Shown here: positions 18,998 to 28,974 of the stretch, one piece after another
Position numbering within the stretch: the stretch's first letter is position 1
Layout of the letters: each line of letters starts with the position of its first letter
Assembly (NCBI GenBank): GCA_024742665.1
Contig: JANSYA010000004.1
Coordinates: 361,314-425,313 of the forward strand
Source of the DNA: a bacterium
GTDB taxonomy: Bacteria > Spirochaetota > Leptospiria > Leptospirales > Leptonemataceae
Direction of reading: 5' to 3'
DNA: 64,000 nt
Position numbers and translations under genes: made by a program
Notes under the pieces: model-generated
Databases searched by the model: none
Seen by the model: the letters and a program-made list of their open reading frames with translations, nothing else
What the model was told of the DNA's origin: nothing

Positions 18998-19264
18998 TTA
19001 CTTGCGGATGCCGAGGCGCTCGATGAGTGCTCGATAGCCTTCGAAATTTTTGCGCTTCAGATAATCAAGCAGACGACGCCGTCTGCCTACCATTTTGAGC
19101 AGACCACGACGGGAGTGGTGGTCTTTCGTATGGGTTTTAAAATGCTCGGTGAGCTCACGGATTCGGGCCGTAAGCAAAGCCACCTGGACTTCCGTAGAAC
19201 CGGTGTCCTTGTCGCCTTTTCCATAATCCTGGATGATTGATTTTTTCTGCGCCTGTTCGATCAT
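18998..19264 (-). CDS. rpsO: 30S ribosomal protein S15
   Basis: 88 residues, the normal S15 length. It shows the family sequence [42 protein letters not shown] and the C-terminal [13 protein letters not shown]15 binds 16S rRNA helices 20-22 early in 30S assembly. I choose the ATG at 19264 with AAGAAG about 9 nt upstream. An in-frame ATG at 19291 would add nine residues not seen in S15 proteins. Confidence 0.97.
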   Translation of the reverse strand: MIEQAQKKSIIQDYGKGDKDTGSTEVQVALLTARIRELTEHFKTHTKDHHSRRGLLKMVGRRRRLLDYLKRKNFEGYRALIERLGIRK

Positions 19265-19365
19265 GTTTTCAATTCTTCTTGGTAAATGCAAACATTTCAG
19301 GGAAGCCTGGCGCGCAAAGCATTTTTTGTATGCGCGACGTATTTGTCCGCGCAGAGGCCGACCGT

Positions 19366-20505
19366 CTAGCCAAAGACCCGCATGTATTTGTACGCTCCCG
19401 GGCGAATGGTCCGGCCCCAGGCGAGCAGCCGGCCGGCATCGCCGGCGGCCGCGGCTGCGACCTCGATAAAGAAGTCCGTGCCCGGTTCCGCCGGCAAATC
19501 AGCCGAAGAAACGGTCCGCCCCTGGATGATATTCGGCGCCTCGCCCGGGGCAACTGCCAATCGCGGCCACTCCGGCAGCGCTCCCCGCACATCGCGAATG
19601 ACGCAGGACGCCTCCTCGACCTGTGAAGTATCGCGCGTCTTCTCTGGCCCCGGATTTTCGAGAAAGACCGGCCGCCAGACCCGCCCTTCTCCGGCGGGGG
19701 TATCGCCCTGGCCGGAGATGAGCCGCTCCGGCGGCAGCGCGGATCGATCCGCGTCCGTATTCGGCAGAACATGGCGTCCCAGACGATAGCGTCGGAGTTC
19801 CGCCAGGTGGATGGGAAAGTCGAGCTCCCGGCTCAGATCCCGGGCGAAGGCGCGAATATAGGTTCCACCGCTCACATGCAGGTCGATATCCACAGCCGCG
19901 GCCTCAGCGTGCCACAGCTTGAGGTCGACGTCATAAACCCGAATGTCACGCTCGGCCGGCAGCTCCGTTTCGCCCGAACGCGCGCGATCGGAAAAACGCC
20001 GGCCGTCCTGCTTCAGCGCCGAATACAGCGGCGGCTGCTGGCGCGTGACCTCGGCCAGAGCCAGAATAGTCCGGCGGATGCGTGCGCCTTCCGATTTCAG
20101 AAAGCGCTGCGCTTCCGCCGGGGTAACCGACTCAATGATTTCACCCTGGGAATCATGGGTATCGGTGAAAGCGCCGAACTGGAAGCGGCCGACGTACGCC
20201 TTGTCGGCGTGTAAAAACTGATCGGCCAGAGCAGTGGCGCGGCCGGTCAAAAGCAGCATCAGACCGCTGGCGAAACGGTCGAGTGTGCCGGTGTGACCGA
20301 CTTTGATTTTACGGGGGGCGCCCGCAGCGGCAGCCCTGCGCTTGAGTTCATGTTTGAGGCGTCCGACGAGTGCCGCGGATCCCAGGCCCCGGGGTTTGTC
20401 GGCGAGCACAAAGCCTTCGAATAAGCCTTCCGGCGCAGGTTCCGAAAACGTGTATTCGCCCGCGACGGGGATCGACGCATCCACGTGTGGATCGGATTTG
20501 CTCAT
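19366..20505 (-). CDS. truB: tRNA pseudouridine(55) synthase TruB
   Basis: Makes pseudouridine 55 in the T-loop of tRNAs. From the ATG at 20505 the protein is 379 residues: catalytic domain with [29 protein letters not shown] (catalytic Asp), and [18 protein letters not shown], then [16 protein letters not shown], and a C-terminal PUA-like part ending KYMRVFG. The frame stays open 120 codons further upstream, but that part lies inside rbfA and has no TruB resemblance, so the longer form is rejected. The C-terminal region is longer than in E. coli TruB (314 residues). Confidence 0.93.
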   Translation of the reverse strand: MSKSDPHVDASIPVAGEYTFSEPAPEGLFEGFVLADKPRGLGSAALVGRLKHELKRRAAAAGAPRKIKVGHTGTLDRFASGLMLLLTGRATALADQFLHADKAYVGRFQFGAFTDTHDSQGEIIESVTPAEAQRFLKSEGARIRRTILALAEVTRQQPPLYSALKQDGRRFSDRARSGETELPAERDIRVYDVDLKLWHAEAAAVDIDLHVSGGTYIRAFARDLSRELDFPIHLAELRRYRLGRHVLPNTDADRSALPPERLISGQGDTPAGEGRVWRPVFLENPGPEKTRDTSQVEEASCVIRDVRGALPEWPRLAVAPGEAPNIIQGRTVSSADLPAEPGTDFFIEVAAAAAGDAGRLLAWGRTIRPGAYKYMRVFG

Positions 20506-20533
20506 GAAGATCGGGGAGCGCAAAGCGCTGTCA

Positions 20534-21022
20534 TCAGGCGGGAGCCGCGTCGCCGGGAGTTTCGGCTTCGGGACGATCGCTTTCGCTCCGGGTTTCGTCT
20601 TCGGGGAGATCGCTTTCCCCCCTGGTTTCGTCGGCCTCGCGATCACCCTCGATGATTTCCAGAATGCGATCCCCTTCGGCGATGCTGGTATCGAGCGCGT
20701 ATTCCATGCGCGGGGTGTAGCGCAGACGGAGATCCTTGCCGATCTGACTCTGAAAAAAACGGAGATTCGCGGCGAGTCCCTTCCAGGTGTCGCGGTTTTC
20801 TTCTTCGGTTCCAAATAGCGAAACGCGAATGATTGCCGTAGAAAGATCCGCCGCCAGGTCCACACCCGTGACGGAAACCAGCCCGAGACGCTCGTCCTTC
20901 GCGCGGCGCTTCATGATCAGGGTCGCGAAGGCCTTCGTCATGGCTGATTCCAGCCGTTTTTTACGTAAGGGTTTCACGGTCTTCGACAATCCCGGGGCGT
21001 CGCCCGCCCCGCCCCGAATCAA
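20534..21022 (-). CDS. rbfA: Ribosome-binding factor A with acidic C-terminal tail
   Basis: 30S maturation factor with a KH-like fold. The core shows RKKRLESAMTKAFATLIM, GLVSVTGVDLAADLSTAIIRVSLFG and LRLRYTPRMEYALDTSIAEGDRI, ending near residue 120. About 40 residues follow, made of Glu/Asp/Arg-rich repeats (ETRGESDLPEDETRSESD), an unusual acidic tail. The start is uncertain: TTG at 21022, TTG at 20989 and GTG at 20977 are all possible and none has a strong ribosome-binding site. It lies between infB and truB as in many bacteria. Confidence 0.9.
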   Translation of the reverse strand: MIRGGAGDAPGLSKTVKPLRKKRLESAMTKAFATLIMKRRAKDERLGLVSVTGVDLAADLSTAIIRVSLFGTEEENRDTWKGLAANLRFFQSQIGKDLRLRYTPRMEYALDTSIAEGDRILEIIEGDREADETRGESDLPEDETRSESDRPEAETPGDAAPA

Positions 21023-21054
21023 TCAGAGTCGATCGGCGACGCAATCCGGGGATC

Positions 21055-23673
21055 TCAGCTCAGCTTGCGCGCGACCTCTTTGATCTCGAAGCCTTCCACC
21101 TGGTCGCCGATCTGAATGTCGTTGTAGTTATCGAACGAGATACCGCATTCGAAACCTTCGTTGACTTCCATCGCGTCGTCCTTGTGACGTTTGAGCGCCT
21201 TGAGCGAGCCGGTATGGATCACAACGTTGTCGCGAATTACGCGCATCGAATCGTTGCGACGAATCTTGCCGGTGAGCACCATGCAACCGCCGACGTTGCC
21301 GATGCGCGAGATCTTGAAGACCTCGCGGATTTCGGCGCGGCCCACGACCTCTTCGACCCGGTCCGGCTCGAGCAGTCCTTCCATCGCCTGGCGAACGTCG
21401 GTGATGACGTCGTAGATGATGCTGTAGTACTTGATGTCGACGCGCTGCTGTTCGGCGAGTTCCGTCGCCCGCGGCGTCGCCCGCACCTGAAAGCCGACAA
21501 TCAACGCTTCCGAAGCAGACGCCAGGTTGACGTCGTTCTCGGTAATCGCGCCCGTACTTCCCTGGATCACGCGCACGGATACGTCTTCCGCGGTCAGCTT
21601 CATCAGGCCGTCGCGAATCGCTTCGACCGAACCCTGAACGTCGGCCTTGATAATAACTTTGACTTCTTTGACTTCCTGGGCGTCGACCCAGCTCTTGAGG
21701 TCGGTAAGCGTAGGCGCGCTGCGCGAAGCCGCATCGGTGATCTGCTTGTAATGCTGGCGTTTTTGCGCCACTTCGCGGCCGTACTTCTCGTCTTCGACCG
21801 CCTGGAAGGGATCGCCCGCTTCCGGCACGCCGTCGATACCGGTGATCTCGACCGGAGTCGCCGGACCGGCTTCTTTCACGCGACGACCGAGATCGTCGAA
21901 CATTGCACGAACGCGACCGGAGAATACGCCGACGACATAGGGATCGCCTTCGCGCAGGGTGCCCTTTTGAACGAGCACCGTCGCGACCGGACCTTTGCCC
22001 GGGTCGATCTTCGCCTCGACAACGCGGCCAATGGCCCGCACGGTCGGATCCGCTTTTAGATCCAGCAGATCGGCCTGCAGGAGAATCATCTCCAGCAGGT
22101 GGTCGACGCCGATATTTTGCTTCGCGGAAATTTCGCAGAAGACCGTATCGCCGCCCCAGTCTTCCGAGCTGAGGCCGTATTGAGAGAGTTCTTTTTTGAC
22201 TTTTTCGACGTCCGCCGCGGGCAAATCGATTTTGTTTACCGCGACGATGATCGGAACCTTCGCTTCCCGGGCATGCGTGATCGCCTCTTCGGTTTGCTTT
22301 TTCACGCCGTCGTCGGCTGCAACAACCAGAATCACCAGGTCGGTTACGGCCGCACCGCGGGCCCGCATCGCCGTGAAGGCTTCGTGACCCGGGGTATCCA
22401 GAAAGGTAATCTTACCCGCCGGGATGCTGACCTGATACGCGCCGATGTGCTGCGTGATGGCGCCCGCTTCCGTGTCGATTACGTTCGCACTGCGAATGGT
22501 ATCGAGCAGCTTCGTCTTACCGTGGTCGACGTGACCCATGATCGTCACGACCGGCGGCCGCTTGATCACGTCTTCGACCGTGGATTCTTCTTCTTGAATC
22601 TGGGTTTCGTCGTAGAGCGAAATCACTTTGACTTCGCAGTTGTATTCGGATGCGAGCAGCGTCGCCGTATCCGCGTCGATCGCCTTGGTGATGGTCACCA
22701 TCTCGCCCATCTTCATGAGCTTGCCGATGACTTCACCCGGCTTGAGATTCATCTTACGCGCCAGGTCGCCGACCTGAATGCTTTCCATGATCTCGATCGA
22801 TTTCGGAACAACCGGAACGACCGGCGCCCGATTCTTCGACTTTTGCTGCCGGAAAAATTTCGAATTTTCAGAATGGCGATTGCGATCATTGCCGCGCGGT
22901 CCGCGACCACGCCCGCCGTATCCGCCGGGGCCACCAGGCCCTCCAGGACCGCCGGGTCCACCAGGACCGCCGCCGGGACGATGCCCTTGATAGCCGCCGC
23001 CCTGCCCGCCGGGTCCGCCCTGGCCACCAGGACCGCGCTGACCACCGCGCTGTGCGTGTCCGCCGCCCGCGCTCTGGCGGCGCGTGCTTTCTACGACCGC
23101 GTCGAAGGGCGTCGCGCCGCCAATGCGCGCTTCAGGACGTCGAGCTCCGCCAGGACCTGCAGGCCCGCCCGGACCGCCAGGTCCACCGGGACCGCGGCGC
23201 GCAGCCGGGGCTCCGCCGCCCGGACGGCCGCCGCCGCCCTGACCCTGATAGCCACCGGGACGACCGCCGCCGGGACGACCACCGCCACCCTGGCCTTGAT
23301 AGCCACCGCCACCGGGACGACCGCCACCCTGGCCCTGATAGCCACCACCGCCGGGACGACCGCCGCCCTGACCCTGATAGCCGCCACCGCCAGGTCGACC
23401 GCCGCCGCCCTGGCCTTGATAGCCGCCGGGTCGACCGCCGCCACCCTGTCCGGCCGGGGGCCTGGGGGGTGAGGATGGGCGGGCCGGAGGAGGCTGGGTC
23501 TTCGGTCCGGGCGGCCGAGCAGGTTTTTTGGTCTCTTCCCGGCGAAAATGCTCGGAAATGTCCTTTTTCTGCGGGGCAACCTTCTTCTTGATGACCAGCT
23601 TCTTCTTGGCTTTGCCGCCAGATTTCAGGCCATCTTTGATTTTGCCGGTGTCGTCTTTTTTCTCTTCTGCCAC
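21055..23673 (-). CDS. infB: Translation initiation factor IF-2 with Gly/Arg-rich tandem repeats
   Basis: GTPase that brings initiator tRNA to the 30S subunit. The 872 residues have a Lys-rich start, a long Gly/Pro/Gln/Arg region (about 65-275) with tandem units of the type [13 protein letters not shown], and the conserved core. That core has the IF2-N domain ([20 protein letters not shown], near 295), G1 [12 protein letters not shown] near 382, G3 DTPGHEAF, G4 NKID, then domains II-IV to [13 protein letters not shown]. The start is GTG at 23671-23673. A small hairpin (23692-23719) lies in the 104-nt gap from nusA. Confidence 0.97.
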   Translation of the reverse strand: MAEEKKDDTGKIKDGLKSGGKAKKKLVIKKKVAPQKKDISEHFRREETKKPARPPGPKTQPPPARPSSPPRPPAGQGGGGRPGGYQGQGGGGRPGGGGYQGQGGGRPGGGGYQGQGGGRPGGGGYQGQGGGGRPGGGRPGGYQGQGGGGRPGGGAPAARRGPGGPGGPGGPAGPGGARRPEARIGGATPFDAVVESTRRQSAGGGHAQRGGQRGPGGQGGPGGQGGGYQGHRPGGGPGGPGGPGGPGGPGGYGGRGRGPRGNDRNRHSENSKFFRQQKSKNRAPVVPVVPKSIEIMESIQVGDLARKMNLKPGEVIGKLMKMGEMVTITKAIDADTATLLASEYNCEVKVISLYDETQIQEEESTVEDVIKRPPVVTIMGHVDHGKTKLLDTIRSANVIDTEAGAITQHIGAYQVSIPAGKITFLDTPGHEAFTAMRARGAAVTDLVILVVAADDGVKKQTEEAITHAREAKVPIIVAVNKIDLPAADVEKVKKELSQYGLSSEDWGGDTVFCEISAKQNIGVDHLLEMILLQADLLDLKADPTVRAIGRVVEAKIDPGKGPVATVLVQKGTLREGDPYVVGVFSGRVRAMFDDLGRRVKEAGPATPVEITGIDGVPEAGDPFQAVEDEKYGREVAQKRQHYKQITDAASRSAPTLTDLKSWVDAQEVKEVKVIIKADVQGSVEAIRDGLMKLTAEDVSVRVIQGSTGAITENDVNLASASEALIVGFQVRATPRATELAEQQRVDIKYYSIIYDVITDVRQAMEGLLEPDRVEEVVGRAEIREVFKISRIGNVGGCMVLTGKIRRNDSMRVIRDNVVIHTGSLKALKRHKDDAMEVNEGFECGISFDNYNDIQIGDQVEGFEIKEVARKLS

Positions 23674-23777
23674 AATAATAGCTTCTATATTAGAGGAAAC
23701 CGTCTCGGGACGGCCCTCTCACAAATGCAACGTTTCTGTCCGGCCCTTGAGGAACAAGGACAAACAGGCAGCGCAGC

Positions 23778-25184
23778 TTAGATTTCTTCGAATTCCACAG
23801 ATTCAGCAAGAATCTTCAGAATTTGCTTCGCCGTATTTTTCCCCACGCCGGGAACCTGTTCGAGACTTTCCTGCTCCATCTCGATCAAATCTTCAACAGA
23901 CTTAATACCGGCACCTTCCAGCAGCTCCACGACGCGCGCGGTGAGGCCGGGCAAATCCGAAACCGGAGTATAATCCAGCTCTTCGACTTCTTCCGGCTCA
24001 AGCGGCGCAAACAGGGCTTCCAGCTGGGCGCGTGCTTCCGGCGAGGCCATTTCCTCGCTGAACTGACTCTGGGACTTTACGACCAGTCGATATTCAGTCA
24101 GTTGAGACGCCAGGCGGACGTTTTGACCGTTGTTGCCAATCGCCAGACTGTACGAATCGTCCGGCACAACCACCAGCGCCTCGCGATTGCGCGGATCGAC
24201 CCGCACTTCGGTGACTTTGGCCGGTGAAAGCGCGTTGGCAATCAAATCTTCAAGCTCCGGGCTGAAGTTTACGATGTCAATGCGCTCGTTGCCGAGCTCA
24301 CGCACGATCGATTGAATCCGAACGCCTTTGATGCCGACGCAGGCGCCGACCGGATCCACGTCCGCGCGATTCGAGCGCACCAGAATCTTTGTGCGATAGC
24401 CCGGTTGCCGCGCGATGCCCAGAATCTCGACGACGCCGTCGTAGATTTCGGGAATTTCCAGTTCGAAAAGTTTTTTAACGAACTCGGGCCCGGCCCGAGA
24501 CAGGGTGATGAACGGGCCCGGCTCCCGGGATTTCTCCCGACGCAGCTCCACGTTCTTGATGATCGCCTTGACTCGATCGCCGGTGCGAAAGCGTTCGCCG
24601 GGAATCTGTTCGCGGCGGGGCAGAATGCCCTCCGCCCGACCCAGGTCGACGTACATCACGTCCCGATCGCGCCAGCGCAAAAAGAAGCCGTTGATGATAT
24701 CGCCTTCTTTTTCAATGAACTCGTTGTAGATGATTTCGCGTTCGAGTTCCTTCAAGCGCTGCAGCAGAATCTGGCGCACATTCGTCGCGCCGATGCGGCT
24801 GAACTCGAAGGGATTCTCACGCAGCTCATACACGCCGCCGACTTCCAACTCCTGGAGCGGCTCCGTCGAACCGGTCTCCTTCTGGTGAGCCTCCGCATCT
24901 TTCTTCGCGTCCTCCAGAGTAATTTCCAGAGATTCGTCTTCGACTGTTTCGACGACCTTGCGACGGTAGATGACCAGGATTTCCGGCTTCTCGGAATCCA
25001 GAATCACTTCCAGATCCGCTTCGGTGCCGTACTTTTTCTGGTACGCGGTAACGAAGCTGCCTGAAACGACTTCCGTTACTTCTTCAAGGGCGAGCCCTTT
25101 TTCCGTGGAGATATCCTGAATATAATCAAAAAACGCCTTGAGATCGGGTCCTGTATCCTTCTGTTTCGATTTTGCCTTCGCCAT
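23778..25184 (-). CDS. nusA: Transcription termination/antitermination protein NusA
   Basis: RNA-polymerase-bound factor that modulates pausing, termination and antitermination. The 468 residues show the N-terminal RNAP-binding domain, an S1 domain (about 140-205), two KH domains with DPVGACVGIKGVRIQSIVREL (near 280) and ALVVVPDDSYSLAIGNNGQN. A C-terminal helix-hairpin-helix repeat follows (LPGLTARVVELLEGAGIKSV, EQVPGVGKNTAKQIL). It sits directly after rimP, the classic rimP-nusA-infB arrangement. A terminator-like hairpin precedes the operon (25885-25913), which matters because NusA itself acts on such hairpins. Confidence 0.96.
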   Translation of the reverse strand: MAKAKSKQKDTGPDLKAFFDYIQDISTEKGLALEEVTEVVSGSFVTAYQKKYGTEADLEVILDSEKPEILVIYRRKVVETVEDESLEITLEDAKKDAEAHQKETGSTEPLQELEVGGVYELRENPFEFSRIGATNVRQILLQRLKELEREIIYNEFIEKEGDIINGFFLRWRDRDVMYVDLGRAEGILPRREQIPGERFRTGDRVKAIIKNVELRREKSREPGPFITLSRAGPEFVKKLFELEIPEIYDGVVEILGIARQPGYRTKILVRSNRADVDPVGACVGIKGVRIQSIVRELGNERIDIVNFSPELEDLIANALSPAKVTEVRVDPRNREALVVVPDDSYSLAIGNNGQNVRLASQLTEYRLVVKSQSQFSEEMASPEARAQLEALFAPLEPEEVEELDYTPVSDLPGLTARVVELLEGAGIKSVEDLIEMEQESLEQVPGVGKNTAKQILKILAESVEFEEI

Positions 25185-25218
25185 CTGCGTTCCACCTGCC
25201 CGAATAAAATAATTCTGA

Positions 25219-25884
25219 TCAATAATCCAAATACAGATTCGCTTTCAGCTTCGGATCTGCCAGTTCCTGCGGCCCCAACCGCAACACATCGCCCTGCCCT
25301 TCCTCTGACGCCGCATCGCCCTCTGCGGTTTCCGAAAGCTCGCCGCCCTTTTGGGCTTTGCGCACCGCCCGCTTTTCGCGCCGGCGTCGCACGCGACTCG
25401 CACGCTTGCTGGTCGCCAGGTATTCCCGAAAGCACCAGTCTTCGTTCTCTTTTCGATCGAAGACGACCAGGCGCACGGTGACCGTGTCTTTTCCGTCGCT
25501 CGTCTTGCCCGGCAGTTTCAACCGGATCGGCTGGCCCTTGAAGCGCTCCAGATCTTCCGGTATTCGCAGCCGACGCTCCGCTCCCGCCGAAGCCACTTCG
25601 ATCGTATAGTTTTCCGGGCTCAATCCGGCCGGCAGCTTACCCGCCCAGATGGTATCCTGCTCCAGAAGCATTTGGTCCAGCAGCGCCGCCATGTCCCGGC
25701 TGAAGCTTTCGCACTGCGCCAGACTTACGGCGCCCCGGGGATCCGTCAGACCATCCAGCACGACTTCGAAATGGAATCCACCCGAAGCCGGCAATACCCG
25801 CGCTTCGTAAATCCCGATTCCATCCGGTGCGATGCTCTGCACCAGCTCTGCTATATCTGTCGCGACGACTTGAATGACCCCCAT
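25219..25884 (-). CDS. rimP: Ribosome maturation factor RimP
   Basis: 30S assembly factor. From the ATG at 25884 the protein is 221 residues: N-terminal domain (DIAELVQSIAPDGIGIYEAR, FHFEVVLDGLTDPRGAVSL), then the RimP core motif YTIEVASAGAERRLRIPEDLERF (shown here in part) and an SH3-like C-terminal domain. The final 70 residues are Arg/Lys then Glu-rich and longer than usual. The frame opens at an ATG at 25917, but that would place a terminator hairpin inside the coding sequence. The core residue pattern fits a start at 25884, though no clear ribosome-binding site precedes either. Confidence 0.88.
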   Translation of the reverse strand: MGVIQVVATDIAELVQSIAPDGIGIYEARVLPASGGFHFEVVLDGLTDPRGAVSLAQCESFSRDMAALLDQMLLEQDTIWAGKLPAGLSPENYTIEVASAGAERRLRIPEDLERFKGQPIRLKLPGKTSDGKDTVTVRLVVFDRKENEDWCFREYLATSKRASRVRRRREKRAVRKAQKGGELSETAEGDAASEEGQGDVLRLGPQELADPKLKANLYLDY

Positions 25885-25913
25885 TAATAAAAAAGAGAGG
25901 TTTGCACCTCTCT
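25885..25913 (-). terminator. Terminator-like hairpin immediately before the rimP start codon
   Basis: Read on the minus strand, AGAGAGGT-GCAA-ACCTCTCT forms a perfect 8-bp stem (25913 to 25894) followed by TTTTTATTA and then the rimP ATG. This is the form of an intrinsic terminator. No gene upstream on this strand needs terminating: the neighbour at 26018 is divergent. It is therefore best read as a leader attenuator of the rimP-nusA-infB operon. Confidence 0.7.
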
Positions 25914-25922
25914 CCATATAAC

Positions 25923-25951
25923 ATAGAATTAGAAGGAAGTCGTGCCGTCAA
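25923..25951 (-). promoter_or_regulatory. Weak candidate promoter for the rimP-nusA-infB operon
   Basis: On the minus strand TTGACG (25951-25946) matches the -35 consensus at five of six positions. It is 17 nt from TTCTAT (25928-25923), which matches -10 at only three of six. Transcription would begin at or just before the leader hairpin. The spacing is good and the -10 is poor. Confidence 0.3.
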
Positions 25952-26017
25952 GTACAATCCTGGTTGACTGCCGCGCCCGATCCTGACGGCTATTCCTGTC
26001 CCCCGGGACCATCGATC

Positions 26018-27226
26018 ATGCACCAATCCAAACCCATTACCGCTTCCCGATTTTCGCGATTCGCCCGGCGAATTCTGGCCCTGAGCCTGACGGGCCTCGT
26101 TCTCTCCGGCTGCGCCCGCTTTCGCATCGAAGAGTTGGAGCCACGCGTGCTCTTTTCGGCTCCGGTCGTGCGCGCAGAGGCGTCGAATCCCGGCGAAGCC
26201 ATTCATCTGCAGGAAAGCGGCCGGGTGCCCTTCAATCTGCCGGTGCGTCCCGCCGTGAACGCGTCCAGCGCCTATATAGCCGATCCGGCACGCAATCTCG
26301 TGCGCGTCTTCAACTCCGGCACAACCGACGTTCCCGAATCGCTGCTGACCGGTCCGGGCGCGCAGGCCGGCGAAGAAACGCCGCGCATCGCCGTGAAACT
26401 CGGCGTGCCCGGCTGGATCGCCGTCGATGAAGACGACGAGACTCTGTACGTGCAAAGCTTCGAGCGCGATACCTCCCCGGTCAATCGTTCGGAACAGCCG
26501 ATTGAAAACCGGCCCTCGAACCAGACTTCGATCATTCGCCAGATGGCGTCGACGGTGCTGGTCCTGGACGTCGAAGATAGCTTTCGCACGGTCGGAAATC
26601 TGGGCGTCGACGGATTCGACACCGCACCCTTTCCAGAAATTCTGCGTCTGATCGCTGAAGAAGACGGGGTGCTGCATGTGCTCTATCGCGGGGCGGCCCC
26701 GGCGAAGCAGCGGGGCGTGACGGCTCCGGCGCCCCTGATTCTGGCGAGCTATCGCCGCGGCGAATTGCTGAGCCGCTACGCTGAATTCGAAGCAGGCGTC
26801 GCGACAGCCGAGGAACTGCGCCAGTATCTGGTGGAGTGGGAAAATATCGTGCCGGGTCCGGGCGGCGCCTTCGCAATCTACAGCGTGGCCCTGCGCCAGA
26901 AATCCAGCTATGATCTAATCAGCCGGCGCATCTTTCACCGCAGCGGTCCGGAGGCGGCGCCGGTCGAATTGCTGCGCATCGACGACCCGGCCGACTATTT
27001 TATTTCCAGCCGGCCGGACGGCGGATTCTATTTGATGAACGCCGAAGAAGACGGATCGCGAATCTTATACAAGACCTTCAGTCCTCAGGGCGAATACCTG
27101 AACAACCGTCTGATCATTTTTCCGGGCCTGCGTGCTTCGTGGCGTGAAAGCTTTCTCGGTCTGGACGGACGCATCTTCAGCTCGCGCCTCTACCTGGGTA
27201 AATTCGAGCTGTACGAATGGAACTAG
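26018..27226 (+). CDS. Lipoprotein, probable beta-propeller-like, unknown function
   Basis: From the ATG at 26018 (MHQSKPI) the protein has 402 residues. It has a basic N-terminus, a hydrophobic core and the lipobox LVLSGC, so the mature protein is lipid-anchored at a cysteine near residue 32. The body has repeating strand-turn segments such as GVPGWIAVDEDDETLYVQSF, GAFAIYSVALRQ and DGGFYLMNAEEDGSRILY, reminiscent of a beta-propeller. Its stop overlaps the nnrDE start by 10 nt, so it heads a three-gene operon. The frame extends upstream to 25964 but those residues precede the signal peptide and are unlikely to be translated. Confidence 0.75.
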   Translation: MHQSKPITASRFSRFARRILALSLTGLVLSGCARFRIEELEPRVLFSAPVVRAEASNPGEAIHLQESGRVPFNLPVRPAVNASSAYIADPARNLVRVFNSGTTDVPESLLTGPGAQAGEETPRIAVKLGVPGWIAVDEDDETLYVQSFERDTSPVNRSEQPIENRPSNQTSIIRQMASTVLVLDVEDSFRTVGNLGVDGFDTAPFPEILRLIAEEDGVLHVLYRGAAPAKQRGVTAPAPLILASYRRGELLSRYAEFEAGVATAEELRQYLVEWENIVPGPGGAFAIYSVALRQKSSYDLISRRIFHRSGPEAAPVELLRIDDPADYFISSRPDGGFYLMNAEEDGSRILYKTFSPQGEYLNNRLIIFPGLRASWRESFLGLDGRIFSSRLYLGKFELYEWN

Positions 27227-28974
27227 CGGCTAAGCTGCTTCGCTTCGCAGACTGCCGCGCCCTCGACGCAGCCAGCATCGCCGCCGGACTGCCGGAGCGG
27301 CAGCTGATGGGCCAGGCGGCTCTGGCGAGTTTCTACGCCCTGGATTCTTCGGGCGCTCTCGCCCGCTCCAATCGAGTGATCATTCTATGCGGCCCGGGCA
27401 ACAACGGCGGCGACGGCTACGCTCTCGGATATATGCTCGCCGGCGCAGCTCCGGAATCCGCAGGCGGCGCACGCCAGAGTCCGCTGTCGATTGAAGTCTA
27501 CGCAAGCGCCCCACCGAAGTCCGAAGCGGCCCGTTTTTACGCGGAGCGACTGCACAAACTATGCGAACCATGCGAAGGCCGGACTGACGATGGCGAATCC
27601 CGGCCGCGATCCGGGCGCGCGCCGCGCGTGTCCATCGGCGATGCCGCCGACTTTTTGCGAATGGAGCCAGAGGCCCTGCATGCAACCGACTGCCTGATGA
27701 TCGAAGCGCTGCTGGGCATCGGTCAAAACGAAGCGCCGCGCGGCACGATCGCCCGGGTCCTGGCGCACATTACAAATTTGCAAAGGCAGACCGGAGTACA
27801 TACAGTCAGCCTGGACGTGCCGGTCGGTCTGCGCGAAGACGCGCCCGCCGACGATGCCCGGGAGCTGCTGGTGCCGGACGAAATCCACAGCTACGGCGTG
27901 GACAAAGCGGCTCTACGCCTCGAACCGCGAATCGCGGCCGGAAGCCTGGTGCGCGTGCTCGCGATGGGCTTTCTGCCGGGCGCGCAATATCAGACCGCGG
28001 CTGACACACCCGTGATTCAATCGCTGGGTTTCGCCGGAAAATCCAGAGAGCCGCTGCGCGCCCTGACGGATCGGCCGTCCCTCGCGCATAAGTACCAGGC
28101 GGGACACGGCCTGCTGATCGGTGGATCGCCGGGCATGGAAGGCGCGCTGATGATGGCGGCCCGGGCTTTTTTCGCGGCGGGGGGCGGCATTCTCCATGCG
28201 ATTGTGCCGAACGCAGAATCCCGAAAGTTTTTGACCACAGCGCTGCCGGGCGTTATGTTTCTCGATCACAGTAAAGCGCTGCCGGATTCTTTGCGACCGC
28301 GCAGCATCGCCATCGGCCCGGGACTCGCGCCCGAAGATCTGGAAGCGACGATCGAACTGCTGGCGCCGCTCTTTGCGCGAATGGCACCGGCCCCGGAAAC
28401 GAACGACGGCCGCAAAGGGCGGCTGGATGCAGCGCCGGCCGCGCCGTGGCTGATCCTCGACGCGGGCGCCCTGGCCTTCGCAAAAGACGCGCGCTTTCCG
28501 GAGTCGCTCCGGGCGCGCAGCATTCTCACGCCCCACACCGGCGAATGGAAACGCCTGGGCGGAGCGCCGATCGACTGCGTGAATGCGCTGGAGGCGGCGG
28601 CCCGCATGCACGCCCGGGAAATTGGCGGCTACTGCCTGGTCAAAGACGCGGTTTCGGCGCTGCTGCCTCCGAATCACGAAACGCCGATCGGAATTCGGCA
28701 CCGTCCCAATCCCGCGCTCGCGGTCGCGGGATCCGGCGACAATCTGTGCGGAATTCTAACGGCCTTATTCGCACGGCGCGACGACTCCGGGGCCGCCTTC
28801 AGCCCGGTTCAAAAAATCGCCGCGGCTCTGGAAATTCTGGATGGCGCGGCGCGGCTCGAACACCATCCCCGGGCCGATCAATTTCCCGATCTGATTCGAC
28901 GCAGCCTGGAAAGCGGCGCCGGATCCGATGCAGCCGGTCGAGAGGATCGCCCCGCCTGGAGTCAAATTTTATGA
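27217..28974 (+). CDS. nnrDE: Bifunctional NAD(P)HX epimerase / ADP(ATP)-dependent NAD(P)HX dehydratase
   Basis: Repairs hydrated NADH and NADPH. The N-terminal epimerase domain (YjeF_N, about residues 1-235) has CGPGNNGGDGYALGYML and the conserved LSLDVPVGL segment near residue 205. The C-terminal ribokinase-like dehydratase domain (about 275-560) has HKYQAGHGLLIGGSPGMEGA, a LTPHTGEWKRL-type motif and GSGDNLCGILTALF, a divergent form of the usual GTGDVLAG. 585 residues is slightly longer than average (about 500-510), owing to inserts near residues 75-130 and 395-410. It overlaps the lipoprotein gene before it and the small membrane protein gene after it (ATGA). Confidence 0.92.
   Translation: MELAAKLLRFADCRALDAASIAAGLPERQLMGQAALASFYALDSSGALARSNRVIILCGPGNNGGDGYALGYMLAGAAPESAGGARQSPLSIEVYASAPPKSEAARFYAERLHKLCEPCEGRTDDGESRPRSGRAPRVSIGDAADFLRMEPEALHATDCLMIEALLGIGQNEAPRGTIARVLAHITNLQRQTGVHTVSLDVPVGLREDAPADDARELLVPDEIHSYGVDKAALRLEPRIAAGSLVRVLAMGFLPGAQYQTAADTPVIQSLGFAGKSREPLRALTDRPSLAHKYQAGHGLLIGGSPGMEGALMMAARAFFAAGGGILHAIVPNAESRKFLTTALPGVMFLDHSKALPDSLRPRSIAIGPGLAPEDLEATIELLAPLFARMAPAPETNDGRKGRLDAAPAAPWLILDAGALAFAKDARFPESLRARSILTPHTGEWKRLGGAPIDCVNALEAAARMHAREIGGYCLVKDAVSALLPPNHETPIGIRHRPNPALAVAGSGDNLCGILTALFARRDDSGAAFSPVQKIAAALEILDGAARLEHHPRADQFPDLIRRSLESGAGSDAAGREDRPAWSQIL

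Noticed and set aside
20506..20865. 120-codon upstream extension of truB
   Set aside because: It is embedded in rbfA, has an Arg/Lys/Pro-rich sequence unlike TruB, and an ATG at 20505 gives a normal N-terminus.
23220..23470. CRISPR-like array of regular short repeats
   Set aside because: The repeat is in frame with IF2, encodes Gly/Gln/Arg units and has no unique spacers.
22099..23472. 457-codon plus-strand frame across infB
   Set aside because: It is antisense to the IF2 core and repeats. The Ala/Thr-rich part is the mirror of Gly/Arg codons, not a protein.
23692..23719. Hairpin (AGAGG/CCTCT plus CCGTC/GACGG) before infB as a terminator
   Set aside because: No T-tract follows on the minus strand and the operon must continue into infB. 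It may be a leader structure, but nothing supports more.
28446..28970. Long upstream frame of the small membrane protein gene
   Set aside because: It overlaps the conserved dehydratase domain of nnrDE in another frame; the true start overlaps the nnrDE stop.
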